Assembly: GCF_021216655.1 (NCBI RefSeq)
Contig: NZ_CP080437.1
Coordinates: forward strand, 1,798,001 to 1,862,000
Direction: 5' to 3'
DNA from: Clavibacter michiganensis
GTDB lineage: Bacteria > Actinomycetota > Actinomycetes > Actinomycetales > Microbacteriaceae
Length of the DNA stretch: 64,000 nucleotides
Notes under the pieces: generated by a model
What the model saw: only the letters and a program-made list of their open reading frames with translations
What the model was told of the DNA's origin: nothing
The model's database searches: none
Part shown: in pieces, positions 8,675-18,278 of the stretch
Layout of the letters: every line of letters starts with the position of its first letter
How positions within the stretch are numbered: position 1 is the first letter of the stretch
Position numbers and translations under genes: made by a program

Positions 8675-10858
8675 ATGGACAGCGAGACGTACATCGGCGA
8701 TGCGAAGGCGGTCGCCGAATCCCTGGACGACTTCGATGACGAGGACGAGCTCCTCGAGGACGACGGGACCCTCCCCGAGGGCCGCTTCCTCGACCGCGAG
8801 CTGAGCTGGCTGGCGTTCAACCGCCGCGTCCTCGAGCTGGCGGAGGACCCCGAGCTGCCCGTCCTCGAGCGCGCCAACTTCCTCGCCATCTTCGCCAGCA
8901 ACCTCGACGAGTTCTTCATGGTCCGCGTCGCCGGCCTCAAGCGCCGCATCGCCACGGGCCTCGCCGTCCCCACGAACATCGGCCGCACCCCCGCCGAGGT
9001 GCTCTCCGCCATCAACGAGACCGCCTACCGCCTGCAGGTCCGTCACGCGGCCGCCTTCAACGACAGCGTCCGGCCGGCCCTCGAGGAGCACGGCATCCGC
9101 ATCGTGCGCTGGGACTCGCTCGACGAGGCGCAGCAGGACCGCCTGCACGAGCTGTTCTCCGAGCAGGTCTTCCCCGTGCTCATGCCGCTGGCGGTGGATC
9201 CCGCGCACCCGTTCCCCTACATCTCCGGCCTGTCGCTCAACCTCTCGGTGCGCATCCGCAACCCGAAGACGAACCGCCAGGAGTTCGCGCGCATCAAGGT
9301 GCCGCAGATGCTGCCGCGCTTCATGCCGCTCACGCCGGACACGCGCTCGGGCCCCATCGACTTCATCGCACTCGAGGACCTCATCGCGAACCAGCTCGAG
9401 ACGCTGTTCCCCGGCATGGAGATCGTCGAGCACCACGTCTTCCGCGTCACGCGCAACGAGGACGTGCAGATCGAGGAGGACGAGACCGAGAACCTCATCC
9501 AGGCCCTCGAGAAGGAGCTGCTGCGCCGCCGGTTCGGCCCGCCCATCCGCCTCGAGATCTCGGACGACATGGACGCGGTCACGCTCGACCTCCTCATGCG
9601 CGAGCTCGACATCACCGAGCAGGAGGTGTTCACGCTCCCGTCCCCGCTCGACCTCGGCGGCCTGTTCGACCTCGCCAAGCTCGACCCCCCGGCGCTGCAC
9701 TACCCGAACAACGTGCCCACCACGGCCGTCGCGCTGAAGCCCGCCGAGGACAACTCGCGGGCCGACATCTTCCGCTCCATCGCGCAGCAGGACATCCTGC
9801 TGCACCACCCCTACGAGTCGTTCACCACGAGCGTGCAGGCGTTCCTCGAGCAGGCCGCCGCGGATCCGCACGTGCTCGCCATCAAGCAGACGCTGTACCG
9901 CACGAGCGGCGACAGCCCCATCGTCGAGGCGCTCATCGACGCGGCCGAGGCGGGCAAGCAGGTGCTCGCGCTGGTGGAGATCAAGGCCCGGTTCGACGAG
10001 CAGGCCAACATCACGTGGGCCCGCAAGCTCGAGAAGGCCGGCGTGCACGTGGTGTACGGCGTCGCGGGCCTCAAGACCCACTGCAAGCTCGCGCTCGTCA
10101 TCCGCCAGGAGAAGGGCGGGGTGCTCCGGCACTACAGCCACATCGGGACGGGCAACTACAACCCCAAGACGAGCCGCATCTACGAGGACCTCGGGCTCCT
10201 CACGGCGGACGACGTGGTGGGCAAGGACCTGACGCGCCTGTTCAACGAGCTCTCCGGCTACGGCATCGAGAAGAAGTTCAAGCGCCTGCTGGTCGCGCCG
10301 CTGCACCTGCGGAAGGGCCTGCTCAAGCGCATCGCCGTGGAGACGCAGAACGCGCTCGACGGCAAGCCGAGCGGCATCCGCATCAAGGTCAACTCCATCG
10401 TCGACGAGAAGATCATCGACGCGCTCTACCGGGCCAGCAACGCGGGCGTGCCCGTGCAGGTCTGGGTGCGCGGCATCTGCTCGCTCACGCCGGGGCAGCC
10501 GGGGCTCAGCGAGAACATCGAGGTGCGGTCGATCCTCGGGCGCTACCTCGAGCACAGCCGCGTCTTCTCGTTCGTCAACGACGGCGACCAGGCCACCTAC
10601 ATCGGCAGCGCCGACATGATGCACCGCAACCTCGACCGCCGCGTCGAGGCGCTCGTGCGGCTCGTGGATCCCGCGCACCTGCAGGAGATCGAGGACCTGT
10701 TCGACCGCGCCATGGCCGACACCACCTCCGCCTGGATCCTCGACTCCGCCGGGGAGTGGACGCGCCGCAACAAGGGCGCGGACGGCACCACGCTGGAGGA
10801 CCTGCAGACCGCGGTGATGGGCATCGTGTCCAAGCGCAAGCGGCGCGTGCTCCGCTGA
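8675..10858 (+). CDS. ppk: Polyphosphate kinase 1
   Basis: Makes and breaks inorganic polyphosphate using ATP. At 727 residues it has the usual PPK1 length. The N-terminal domain shows [19 protein letters not shown] and [19 protein letters not shown]; the catalytic half carries LHHPYESF, the [11 protein letters not shown] region, [29 protein letters not shown] motif with the phospho-histidine, and the C-terminal [15 protein letters not shown]. The N-terminal 45 residues are acidic and variable. The ATG at 8675 probably begins a leaderless message. The PHO box upstream suggests induction during phosphate starvation. Confidence 0.97.
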   Translation: MDSETYIGDAKAVAESLDDFDDEDELLEDDGTLPEGRFLDRELSWLAFNRRVLELAEDPELPVLERANFLAIFASNLDEFFMVRVAGLKRRIATGLAVPTNIGRTPAEVLSAINETAYRLQVRHAAAFNDSVRPALEEHGIRIVRWDSLDEAQQDRLHELFSEQVFPVLMPLAVDPAHPFPYISGLSLNLSVRIRNPKTNRQEFARIKVPQMLPRFMPLTPDTRSGPIDFIALEDLIANQLETLFPGMEIVEHHVFRVTRNEDVQIEEDETENLIQALEKELLRRRFGPPIRLEISDDMDAVTLDLLMRELDITEQEVFTLPSPLDLGGLFDLAKLDPPALHYPNNVPTTAVALKPAEDNSRADIFRSIAQQDILLHHPYESFTTSVQAFLEQAAADPHVLAIKQTLYRTSGDSPIVEALIDAAEAGKQVLALVEIKARFDEQANITWARKLEKAGVHVVYGVAGLKTHCKLALVIRQEKGGVLRHYSHIGTGNYNPKTSRIYEDLGLLTADDVVGKDLTRLFNELSGYGIEKKFKRLLVAPLHLRKGLLKRIAVETQNALDGKPSGIRIKVNSIVDEKIIDALYRASNAGVPVQVWVRGICSLTPGQPGLSENIEVRSILGRYLEHSRVFSFVNDGDQATYIGSADMMHRNLDRRVEALVRLVDPAHLQEIEDLFDRAMADTTSAWILDSAGEWTRRNKGADGTTLEDLQTAVMGIVSKRKRRVLR

Positions 10859-10860
10859 GC

Positions 10861-10878
10861 GGGGCTCCGCGGAGCCCC
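10861..10878. terminator. Short perfect hairpin after ppk
   Basis: GGGGCTCC-GC-GGAGCCCC, an 8-bp stem starting 3 nt after the ppk stop. There is no T-tract, so it may be a weak terminator or an mRNA-stabilising hairpin rather than a full stop. Confidence 0.4.
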
Positions 10879-10899
10879 GGCCCCGCTAGCGTGGGGGAC

Positions 10900-11841
10900 G
10901 TGCCCCCTGTCCCCTCCGTCTTCGCCGCGGGCGCCGTCGTCTGGCGCGTGGTCGACGGCCGGATCCGGGTGCTCATCATCCACCGCACGCGACGCCGCGA
11001 CACCTCCCTGCCGAAGGGCAAGGTGGATCCCGGCGAGACGCTCCCGCAGACCGCCGTCCGCGAGGTGCACGAGGAGACCGGCCTCCGGGTCGCGCTCGGC
11101 GTGCCGCTCGGCGCCATCGAGTACGGCATCTCCGGCGGTCGCCGCAAGTCGGTGAGCTACTGGGCCGCCGAGGCCACGGACGCCATGGTCGAGGCGGGCC
11201 GCTTCGAGCCGGACGACGAGGTCGAGAGCGTCGAGTGGGTCTCCATCCCCAACGCCCGCAAGCGCCTCGACTACCCCGGCGAGGTGCAGATCCTCGACCT
11301 CTTCGCCGGGCTCGTGGAGACGGGCTCGCACCGCTCGTTCGCCCTCATCGCGCTGCGCCACGGCCACGCCGTGCAGCCGTACGAGTGGGACGGGGCCGAC
11401 GCCTCCCGGCCGCTCAGCGCGCGCGGACGCGACGAGGTCCGCACGATCGTGCCGACGCTCCTCGCCTTCGGGCCGCGGGTCGTCACGAGCAGCACCGCCG
11501 AGCGCTGCATGCAGACGGTGGCACCCCTCGCGGAGGCCCTCGGCCGTCGGGTGAAGGAGGACGCGGGCATCAGCCAGGACGCGTACGAGACCTACGGCGG
11601 ATCCGTGCGGGAGACCGTCGCGAAGCGCGTGCGCAAGGCCCGCAGCGCCGTGCTCTGCAGCCACAGCCCGGTCCTCCCGGAGATCCTGCACGAGATCGCC
11701 CTCGCCACCGAGACGCCCCGCGCCAGCCGCATGCCGCGGGCGGGGATGCTGTCACCCGCCGAGTTCTCGGTGGTGCACCTGTCGGCGTCGGACCCGGAGG
11801 CGGGGATCCTCGCGGTGGAGACGTACGGGCCGTCCGTCTGA
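10900..11841 (+). CDS. MutT1-like Nudix hydrolase fused to histidine phosphatase
   Basis: About 313 residues in two domains. The N-terminal Nudix domain has a complete Nudix box GX5EX7REUXEEXGU in GKVDPGETLPQ...REVHEETGL. The C-terminal half has the histidine-phosphatase RHG motif (ALRHGHAV) and a later SHSP-type His. This is the architecture of mycobacterial MutT1, which hydrolyses 8-oxo-dGTP and diadenosine polyphosphates, and mutT1 also follows ppk1 there. I chose the GTG at 10900 because TAGCGT (10887-10892) lies 7 nt upstream; the GTG at 10891 overlaps that hexamer. Confidence 0.85.
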   Translation: MPPVPSVFAAGAVVWRVVDGRIRVLIIHRTRRRDTSLPKGKVDPGETLPQTAVREVHEETGLRVALGVPLGAIEYGISGGRRKSVSYWAAEATDAMVEAGRFEPDDEVESVEWVSIPNARKRLDYPGEVQILDLFAGLVETGSHRSFALIALRHGHAVQPYEWDGADASRPLSARGRDEVRTIVPTLLAFGPRVVTSSTAERCMQTVAPLAEALGRRVKEDAGISQDAYETYGGSVRETVAKRVRKARSAVLCSHSPVLPEILHEIALATETPRASRMPRAGMLSPAEFSVVHLSASDPEAGILAVETYGPSV

Positions 11842-11927
11842 CGGCGCCCGGGCGTCTCGAAGCCCGATTCCGCCCGACCGACAACTGTGCGCCCGTACGC
11901 CCGAGCCCGTGCCGATCCACGCGGTCT

Positions 11928-11949
11928 GTTCACCTCCCGTTCACCGATA
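11928..11949 (+). promoter_or_regulatory. Candidate PHO box upstream of pstS
   Basis: Tandem 11-nt direct repeats GTTCACCTCCC and GTTCACCGATA, the same unit and spacing as at ppk. A CATAGC hexamer (11975-11980 region) about 26 nt downstream could be the -10 element. Confidence 0.8.
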
Positions 11950-12040
11950 TCGGCCGAACCGGTCAAGAGCCCGACATAGCTTCGTCGAGGGGCATGCACC
12001 TGCCTCCTCACAGCAAGAAATACCCGGAAGGCTCCATCAC

Positions 12041-13138
12041 GTGAAGATCTCGCGTCTCGGCAGCGCAGCAGCGCTCGCCGCCGTCACCGCCCTCGCACTC
12101 TCCTCCTGCGCCTCCAACGAGGCGCCCGCCGAGGGGGGCGACGCCTCGGCGTCCACCCTGTCCGGCACGCTGAACGGCATCGGTGCCACCTCCCAGGGCG
12201 CAGCCCAGGAGGCCTGGAACGCCGCGTTCCAGATCGCGAACCCCGACGTCACCGTCACCTACGCCGGCGAGGGTTCCGGCGCCGGGCGCGAGGCGTTCAT
12301 GGCCGGCGGTCAGAACGCCGCCTTCGCCGGCTCCGACCGCGCGCTCAAGACCGACGAGCTCACGGGCACGTTCGGCCAGTGCGCCGACGGCGTCAAGCCG
12401 ATCGACCTCCCCGCCTACATCTCCCCCATCGCGCTGATCTTCCAGGTCGACGGCGTGAAGGAGCTGCACCTCGACGCCGCCACCACGGCCGGCATCTTCA
12501 AGGGCACCATCACGAAGTGGAACGACCCGGCCATCGTCGCGCTCAACCCCGACGCCACGCTGCCCGACGCGGGCATCACCGCCGTGCACCGCTCGGACGA
12601 CTCGGGCACCACCGAGAACTTCGCGAAGTACCTCAACACCACGGCCAAGACGGTCTGGGACGCGGAGCCCAAGGGCGTCTGGCCCTACCAGGGCGGCGAG
12701 GCGGCCCAGGGCACGACCGGCGTGGTCGACGCCGTCAAGGGCGGCAGCAACATCATCGGCTACGCCGACGCGTCCAAGGCCGGCACCCTCGGCGTCGCGA
12801 AGATCAAGGTCGGCGACGAGTTCGTCGGCTACTCGCCGGAGGCCGCAGCCGCCGTCGTCGAGGCCTCGCCCGAGGCCGAGGGCCGCGAGGCGAACGACGT
12901 CGTCTTCGACATCGACTACTCCACCACCGAGTCGGGTGTCTACCCGATCGTCCTCGTCAGCTACCTCATCGCCTGCCAGGAGTACAAGGACCCGGCCGTC
13001 GGCGAGCTCGTCAAGGCCTACCTCGGCTACGTGACCAGCAGCGAGGGCCAGCAGCTCGCCGCCGAGAAGGCCGGCGCCGCGCCGCTCTCCGACACGGTCT
13101 CCGCTCAGGTCAAGACCGCGGTCGAGTCGATCAAGTAG
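12041..13138 (+). CDS. pstS: Phosphate-binding lipoprotein PstS
   Basis: High-affinity periplasmic-type phosphate-binding lipoprotein of the Pst ABC importer, 365 residues. Signal peptide with lipobox LALSSCAS places the lipidated Cys at about residue 23. Phosphate-site motifs include GIGATSQGAAQEAW near the mature N-terminus, the FAGSDRALK segment, HRSDDSGTTENFAKYL (the classic SGTT loop) and the C-terminal AYLGYVTSSEGQQ. The GTG at 12041 follows GGAAGG; the upstream ATG at 11909 would put the PHO box inside the gene and is rejected. First gene of pstSCAB. Confidence 0.97.
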   Translation: MKISRLGSAAALAAVTALALSSCASNEAPAEGGDASASTLSGTLNGIGATSQGAAQEAWNAAFQIANPDVTVTYAGEGSGAGREAFMAGGQNAAFAGSDRALKTDELTGTFGQCADGVKPIDLPAYISPIALIFQVDGVKELHLDAATTAGIFKGTITKWNDPAIVALNPDATLPDAGITAVHRSDDSGTTENFAKYLNTTAKTVWDAEPKGVWPYQGGEAAQGTTGVVDAVKGGSNIIGYADASKAGTLGVAKIKVGDEFVGYSPEAAAAVVEASPEAEGREANDVVFDIDYSTTESGVYPIVLVSYLIACQEYKDPAVGELVKAYLGYVTSSEGQQLAAEKAGAAPLSDTVSAQVKTAVESIK

Positions 13139-13150
13139 CACCAGCTGTCC

Positions 13151-13184
13151 GCCCCCTGATCCGCGCCCGCGCGGGTCAGGGGGC
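13151..13184 (+). terminator. Hairpin in the pstS-pstC gap (probable attenuator)
   Basis: GCCCCCTGA (13151-13159) pairs with TCAGGGGGC (13176-13184), with an inner CCGCG/CGCGG stem. It is placed right after pstS, where a partial terminator or 3'-stabilising hairpin would give more PstS than PstCAB. No T-tract is present, so attenuation is inference. Confidence 0.5.
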
Positions 13185-13245
13185 GCTCCCACGGGCGGCC
13201 ACGCCGCCCCCAGCCCCACCGTCTCGACCCAAGGGATCCCGACCC

Positions 13246-14256
13246 ATGACGACCGCCGCCCCGCAGCCTCCCGAGGCTCCCGAGTCCGATCGGCCGCGCG
13301 ACGTCGCCGCCGCCACCGCAGCTCCCCGCAGCTCCCAGGACGCGAAGCCCAAGGCCCGCGTGGGCGACCGCGTCTTCTCCGGCCTCTCCCGGGGGTCCGG
13401 CACGCTGATCCTCGTGATCCTCGCGGCCGTCGCGCTGTTCCTCATCGTGCAGAGCATCCCCGCCCTCACCGCGCCTCCTGCCGAGGTCTCCGGCGGCAGC
13501 GGCTTCTGGGCCTACGTCGGGCCGCTCATGTTCGGCACCGTCTACGCCGCGGCGCTCGCCATGCTCATGGCCGTCCCCGTCGCCATCGGCATCGCGCTCT
13601 TCATCTCGCACTACGCGCCCCGCCGCCTCGCGCAGGGCCTCGGCTACATCATCGACCTGCTCGCGGCCGTCCCCTCCGTGGTGTTCGGCCTCTGGGGCAT
13701 CGCGGTGCTGGCGAAGTTCCTGCAGCCGTTCTACGAGTTCCTCACCGACACGTTCGGCTGGTTCCCGCTCTTCGCCGGCCCCGTCTCGGGCACCGGCCGC
13801 ACGATCTTCACGGTCGCGGTGGTCCTCGCCGTCATGATCCTGCCGATCGTGACCGCGCTCTGCCGCGAGGTCTTCCTGCAGACCCCGAAGCTGCACGAGG
13901 AGGCGGCGCTGGCCCTCGGCGCGACCCGCTGGGAGATGATCCAGACCGCCGTCCTGCCGTTCGGCCGCCCCGGCATCATCTCTGCCTCCATGCTCGGCCT
14001 CGGCCGCGCCCTCGGCGAGACGATGGCGGTCGCGATCGTCCTCTCCCCCGCCGCGGTCGTGAACTTCGCGTGGTTCCAGTCCACGAACTCGAACACCATC
14101 GCCGCGAACATCGCGCTGAGCTTCCCCGAGGCGTACGGCCTCAAGATCAACGAGCTCATCGCATCCGGCCTCATGCTCTTCGTCATCACGCTGGCCGTGA
14201 ACATGCTGGCCCGCTACATCATCAGCCGCCGCAAGGCCTTCTCCGGAGCGAACTAA
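13246..14256 (+). CDS. pstC: Phosphate ABC transporter permease PstC
   Basis: A 336-residue inner-membrane permease. A variable cytoplasmic N-terminus of about 50 residues is followed by six hydrophobic segments typical of PstC. The EAA loop that contacts PstB is visible as EEAALALGATRWEMIQTAVLP, and ALGETMAVAIVLSPA follows. The ATG at 13246 starts after an AAGGGATCC stretch. Its TAA stop overlaps the ATG of pstA (TAATG), which indicates translational coupling. Confidence 0.96.
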   Translation: MTTAAPQPPEAPESDRPRDVAAATAAPRSSQDAKPKARVGDRVFSGLSRGSGTLILVILAAVALFLIVQSIPALTAPPAEVSGGSGFWAYVGPLMFGTVYAAALAMLMAVPVAIGIALFISHYAPRRLAQGLGYIIDLLAAVPSVVFGLWGIAVLAKFLQPFYEFLTDTFGWFPLFAGPVSGTGRTIFTVAVVLAVMILPIVTALCREVFLQTPKLHEEAALALGATRWEMIQTAVLPFGRPGIISASMLGLGRALGETMAVAIVLSPAAVVNFAWFQSTNSNTIAANIALSFPEAYGLKINELIASGLMLFVITLAVNMLARYIISRRKAFSGAN

Positions 14257-15356
14257 TGGCGACGACCGCACCCTCCCGCACGCGTCCCGTGGCGAGCACC
14301 CTCCCCAACTCCCTCACCGCCGGCAAGCTGCACCGGTTCACGGCCCCGGCGATCTTCGTCGTGTCCTGGCTCGTCATGGCGGCCGTGTTCCTGGTGCTCG
14401 AGCTCTCAGGCGCCGCGGACAGCTTCAACATCGTCGGCACCGCGGTCTTCGGCACGATCCTGTTCGGCGTCGCGCTGTTCTGCTTCTCCCTCGCCGTGGA
14501 GGGCGAGCGGAAGGCGAAGGACCGGGTCATCACGATCCTCGTCACGGTCGCGTTCGTGCTCGCGCTCATCCCGCTCATCTCGCTCGTGTTCACGGCGGTC
14601 ACCAACGGCTCCAACCGCTTCGACCCGCTGTTCTTCACCTCGAGCCTCCGCAACGTGGTGGGCGAGGGCGGTGGCGGTCTCCACGCCATCATCGGCACGC
14701 TGATCGTCACGGCCATCGCCGCGGTGATCTCCATCCCCGTAGGCCTGATGGCGGCCATCTACCTCGTCGAGTACGGCCGCGGCCGCCTGGCCCGTGCCAT
14801 CACGTTCTTCGTCGACGTCATGACGGGCATCCCGTCGATCGTCGCGGGCCTCTTCGCATACGCGCTGCTCGTGATATTCCTCGGTCCGGGCGTCCGCCTG
14901 GGCTTCGGCGGCGCGCTGGCGCTCTCGGTGCTGATGATCCCCGTGGTCGTGCGCAGCGCCGAGGAGATGCTCAAGCTGGTGCCGAACGAGCTCCGCGAGG
15001 CGTCCTACGCGCTCGGCGTGCCGAAGTGGCTGACGATCGTGAAGATCGTGCTGCCCACGTCGCTCGCCGGCATCGTCACGGGCGTGATGCTCGCGATCGC
15101 CCGCGTCATCGGCGAGACCGCACCGCTCCTCATCGTCGCCGGGTTCACGCAGAGCATGAACTACAACCCCTTCAAGGACCAGATGATGACCCTGCCGGTG
15201 TTCGTGTTCCGGCAGTACGCCGACCAGGGCAGCGACGCGTTCGCCTACGTGGACCGCGCGTGGACCGGCGCGCTCGTGCTGATCCTCATCGTCATGGTGC
15301 TGAACGTCATCGCCCGCCTCATCGCCCGCATCTTCGCCCCCAAGCTCGGCCGCTAG
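14256..15356 (+). CDS. pstA: Phosphate ABC transporter permease PstA
   Basis: A 366-residue permease, longer than many PstA proteins because of an N-terminal region with extra hydrophobic segments (about residues 30-105) before the core permease domain. The core has [33 protein letters not shown] and the EAA-type loop [21 protein letters not shown], then [15 protein letters not shown]. The start codon shares a base with the pstC stop codon. Downstream pstB begins 43 nt later. Confidence 0.96.
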   Translation: MATTAPSRTRPVASTLPNSLTAGKLHRFTAPAIFVVSWLVMAAVFLVLELSGAADSFNIVGTAVFGTILFGVALFCFSLAVEGERKAKDRVITILVTVAFVLALIPLISLVFTAVTNGSNRFDPLFFTSSLRNVVGEGGGGLHAIIGTLIVTAIAAVISIPVGLMAAIYLVEYGRGRLARAITFFVDVMTGIPSIVAGLFAYALLVIFLGPGVRLGFGGALALSVLMIPVVVRSAEEMLKLVPNELREASYALGVPKWLTIVKIVLPTSLAGIVTGVMLAIARVIGETAPLLIVAGFTQSMNYNPFKDQMMTLPVFVFRQYADQGSDAFAYVDRAWTGALVLILIVMVLNVIARLIARIFAPKLGR

Positions 15357-15399
15357 CGCCCGCTCCCCCGGCCCACTCACCCGATCGGTAGGAACACCT

Positions 15400-16179
15400 T
15401 TGTCCAAGAGCATCGAAGTCAACGACCTGAACGTCTACTACGGCAAGTTCAAGGCGGTCGAGGACGTCAACCTGCGGATCGAGCCGCGCACCGTCACCGC
15501 GTTCATCGGCCCGTCCGGCTGCGGCAAGTCGACCTTCCTCCGCACGCTCAACCGCATGCACGAGGTGATCCCCGGCGCGTACGTGGAGGGCGAGGTGCTG
15601 GTCGACGGCAACGACCTCTACGGCCCCGGCGTCGACCCGGTGCTCGTGCGCCGCCAGGTCGGCATGGTCTTCCAGCGGCCGAACCCGTTCCCCACCATGT
15701 CGATCCGCGACAACGTGCTCGCGGGCGTCAAGCTCAACAACCGCAAGATCTCCAAGTCGGACGCGGACGCGCTCGTCGAGCAGTCCCTGCAGGGCGCCAA
15801 CCTCTGGAACGAGGTGAAGGACCGCCTGGCCCTCCCCGGATCCGGCCTCTCGGGTGGCCAGCAGCAGCGCCTCTGCATCGCGCGCGCCATCGCGGTGCAG
15901 CCCGACGTGGTGCTGATGGACGAGCCGTGCTCCGCCCTCGACCCGATCTCCACGCTCGCCATCGAGGACCTCATCGAGGAGCTCAAGGCGCAGTACACGA
16001 TCGTCATCGTGACCCACAACATGCAGCAGGCCAGCCGCGTCTCCGACCGCACGGCCTTCTTCAACATCGCCGGCACCGGCAAGCCCGGCAAGCTCATCGA
16101 GTACGACGACACCACCACGATGTTCTCCAAGCCCAGCGTGCAGGCCACCGAAGACTACGTGAGCGGCCGCTTCGGCTGA
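15400..16179 (+). CDS. pstB: Phosphate ABC transporter ATPase PstB
   Basis: A 259-residue ATPase of the Pst importer. Walker [10 protein letters not shown] (about residues 35-43), PstB-typical [19 protein letters not shown]-loop [13 protein letters not shown], signature [14 protein letters not shown], Walker [13 protein letters not shown] and H-loop VTHNMQQA are all intact. The start is TTG at 15400, preceded by GGTAGGAACA; a TTG start fits reduced translation of the ATPase. It closes the operon and is followed by a strong terminator. Confidence 0.97.
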   Translation: MSKSIEVNDLNVYYGKFKAVEDVNLRIEPRTVTAFIGPSGCGKSTFLRTLNRMHEVIPGAYVEGEVLVDGNDLYGPGVDPVLVRRQVGMVFQRPNPFPTMSIRDNVLAGVKLNNRKISKSDADALVEQSLQGANLWNEVKDRLALPGSGLSGGQQQRLCIARAIAVQPDVVLMDEPCSALDPISTLAIEDLIEELKAQYTIVIVTHNMQQASRVSDRTAFFNIAGTGKPGKLIEYDDTTTMFSKPSVQATEDYVSGRFG

Positions 16180-16200
16180 TCCCGACTCCTCGGACGACGA

Positions 16201-16233
16201 AAGGCCCCCGCATCCCCAGGATGCGGGGGCCTT
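16201..16233 (+). terminator. Terminator of pstSCAB
   Basis: A perfect 15-bp inverted repeat AAGGCCCCCGCATCC / GGATGCGGGGGCCTT with a 3-nt CCA loop, 21 nt after the pstB stop. It could also serve rskA, whose gene ends at 16261 on the other strand. Confidence 0.85.
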
Positions 16234-16260
16234 GCCTCTGCACGGGCTGTGCAGCGCCGA

Positions 16261-17124
16261 TCAGGTGCTGGTGACCGCCACGATGGGCTCGGTGGTGGGC
16301 TGCTCGGATCCGCCCTCGGGCTCGACCGTGATGGCCACGGTGTCGCCGGGGGTGTAGCTGCCGTCGAGCACGGCGTGACCCGCCCCGTCCGCGGCCGGCA
16401 TGACGCCGGCGGAGACGGCACCGGATGCGCCGACGTACCACATCTGGAGCACGCGGCCCTCGGGCAGCGGCGACGCGTCGTTCAGGACGACGGCCGTCTT
16501 GGCCTCTGATGCGGAGAAGTAGACCGTGGCCGTGCCGCCGCCGACGACGTCGCGCTTGTCGATGACGACGTCGGACGCCGTGGTGACCTGCTCGTAGGCG
16601 GAGGCGACCGGCGCCTGCGAGGTGCCGGGACCGCCCATGTTCGTGCCGACGACCACGCCGCCCACGACGAGCACGACGGCTGCCGCGGCGACGCCGATGA
16701 GGGCGCCCGGCTTGCGGAACCAGCGCTCGGAGGCCCGGGCGGATGCGGATCCGAGGCGCTCGCGCGACGGGGAGGAGGACGTCGCGGGAGCACCGGTGAC
16801 GGCTCCTCCGGAGGTGGCGGAACGCAGCTCGGTGACGGGCGCGGGGCTGCGGTCGTCGTCCGTCGCCGCGCTCGGCGCGACGAGCGGCGGCAGCTGCGGG
16901 GTGGCGTCGAGCATGGCCATGATGTCGACCTTGAGGCGAGGCGAGGGATCCACCGGCTCGGCGGTCCAGGCCAGGTCGGCCGCGGTCGCCCGCAGCTCCT
17001 CGACCTCGGCGCGCAGGACGGGGTCGCGCTCGAGGAGGGCCTCGAACTCGGCGGCCTCCTCGGCGTCGACCGCGCCGAGCGCGTACGCCGCGGTGAGCGT
17101 GCGGATGTCGTCGTCGGTGGTCAT
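16261..17124 (-). CDS. rskA: Anti-sigma-K factor RskA
   Basis: A 287-residue membrane anti-sigma factor. The N-terminal anti-sigma region contains LTAAYALGAVDAEEAAEFEA (RskA/zinc-less ASD type), then a Pro/Ser-rich linker, one TM helix (GALIGVAAAAVVLVVGGVVVG, about residues 147-167) and an extracytoplasmic RskA domain with VLQMWYVGASG. It would hold the sigma factor until regulated proteolysis. The ATG at 17124 overlaps the sigma-factor stop (ATGA), so the two are co-translated. Confidence 0.9.
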   Translation of the reverse strand: MTTDDDIRTLTAAYALGAVDAEEAAEFEALLERDPVLRAEVEELRATAADLAWTAEPVDPSPRLKVDIMAMLDATPQLPPLVAPSAATDDDRSPAPVTELRSATSGGAVTGAPATSSSPSRERLGSASARASERWFRKPGALIGVAAAAVVLVVGGVVVGTNMGGPGTSQAPVASAYEQVTTASDVVIDKRDVVGGGTATVYFSASEAKTAVVLNDASPLPEGRVLQMWYVGASGAVSAGVMPAADGAGHAVLDGSYTPGDTVAITVEPEGGSEQPTTEPIVAVTST

Positions 17125-17723
17125 GATGCGACCCCCATCTCGTCGCGCAGGCGGATCATGCCGTCGCGCAGACGTGTCTTCACGGTGCCGATGGGCACGT
17201 CGAGCATCGACGCGACCTCGCTGTGGCTGTAGCCGCCGTAGTACGCGAGGGAGACGGCCTGGCGCTGGATCTCGGTGAGCTTCGTCATGGCCTTCTTCAC
17301 CCTCTCGTGCTCGATGCTGATCTCGACGGTCTCGGAGACCTGGTCGTAGCCGTTCTCGTGGTCGCGGATGCCGATGCGGACATCGCGATCGCGGCTGGAC
17401 TGGGAGGCACGCACGCGGTCGACCGCGCGGCGGTGGGCCATGGTGAGGACCCACGTGGTCGCTGCGCCCTTGGCGGGGTCGAAGCGGGAAGCGGACTGCC
17501 AGATCTCCAGGAAGATCTCCTGCGTGACCTCCTCCGACTGCGCGTGGTCGACGAGGAGTCGGCGGACGAGTCCGAGGACGCGAGGAGCGAGCTGGTCGTA
17601 GAGCTCCGAGAACGCACGCCGGTCGCCCTGGGCGACGCGGCCGAGGAGCGACTCCTTCGACTCGGGGTCCGCCGGCCCGGGTAGGTCGGGACGCTCGATC
17701 GATGAAGGCACGAGCCCCAGCAT
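17121..17723 (-). CDS. sigK: ECF RNA polymerase sigma factor, SigK-like
   Basis: A 200-residue group IV sigma factor with region 2 (AFSELYDQLAPRVLGLVRRLL; EEVTQEIFLEIWQSASRFDP) and region 4 (LTEIQRQAVSLAYYGGYSHSEVASMLDVPIGTVKTRLRDGM-type HTH). Paired with an RskA-type anti-sigma, which is why I call it SigK. The ATG at 17723 (MLGLVPSS) gives family length; an ATG at 17747 or the 17984 start would add a low-complexity tail. No clear ribosome-binding site is visible, so the start is tentative. The 550-nt region upstream holds a palindromic element (17856-17885). Confidence 0.88.
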   Translation of the reverse strand: MLGLVPSSIERPDLPGPADPESKESLLGRVAQGDRRAFSELYDQLAPRVLGLVRRLLVDHAQSEEVTQEIFLEIWQSASRFDPAKGAATTWVLTMAHRRAVDRVRASQSSRDRDVRIGIRDHENGYDQVSETVEISIEHERVKKAMTKLTEIQRQAVSLAYYGGYSHSEVASMLDVPIGTVKTRLRDGMIRLRDEMGVAS

Positions 17724-18278
17724 CTCAGACCCGCGAGCGAACCGCATGCAGGCAGGGCGGGGCCCGCCTGGCCTGGGTGGTGCTGCGGGGAGGTCATGTG
17801 GTGCTTTCCGGTCGTGGTGCGGATGGTGGGGAGCCGATCCGCGGGCATGCGGTGCCCCGCACCAGCCGGGATCCCGCGGTGCGGGACATCTGGGATGGCC
17901 GGGCGGCCTGCCACGCGGGCAGGACCCGACCGATGCGGGTCGCACCCTCGCGGGTGACGGATGCGAGGCGGGTGAGCGCCTCACGATGACTCTTCGGCGC
18001 GAGTCGCGTCACGGATTGGTCACAGGCCGTGGGGATCCGGCGGTGCGGACGCGGGGATCTCGGCCGCTCGCGCGGGGGCCGTCCCTCAGCGGAGGAGGGG
18101 AAGGGAGATGAGGAGCCGGGCCGCAGGACGCCTCTCGGCGCGAGGCCGCTCGGAGCGGCGAATATTGGTACCCGGGAGTACTGCGGCCCGACCAGGAACC
18201 ACTGTAACCGAGTCGGCGCGGGCTGTCGTCCCGGGGGTCGCGCTCACAGCGAACGGGCGGATCCGCGGCCGCGACGGG
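17724..18278. other. Gap of 555 nt without a convincing gene; palindromic element and possible promoter
   Basis: No ORF here has family features or actinobacterial codon pattern on either strand. It contains a strong inverted repeat: CCCGCACC (17856-17863) and GGTGCGGG (17878-17885) flanking the palindrome CGGGATCCCG. Near 18165-18185 there is a short A+T-richer patch with AATATT next to GGTACC-CGGG-AGTACT, a possible promoter reading toward sigK. It probably serves as the long leader or control region of sigK-rskA. Confidence 0.4.

Noticed and set aside
8426..10678. A 750-codon open frame antisense to ppk
   Set aside because: High GC with strong third-position bias keeps antisense frames open. 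The product is Glu/Val/Arg-rich with no family features, and ppk on the other strand is unambiguous.
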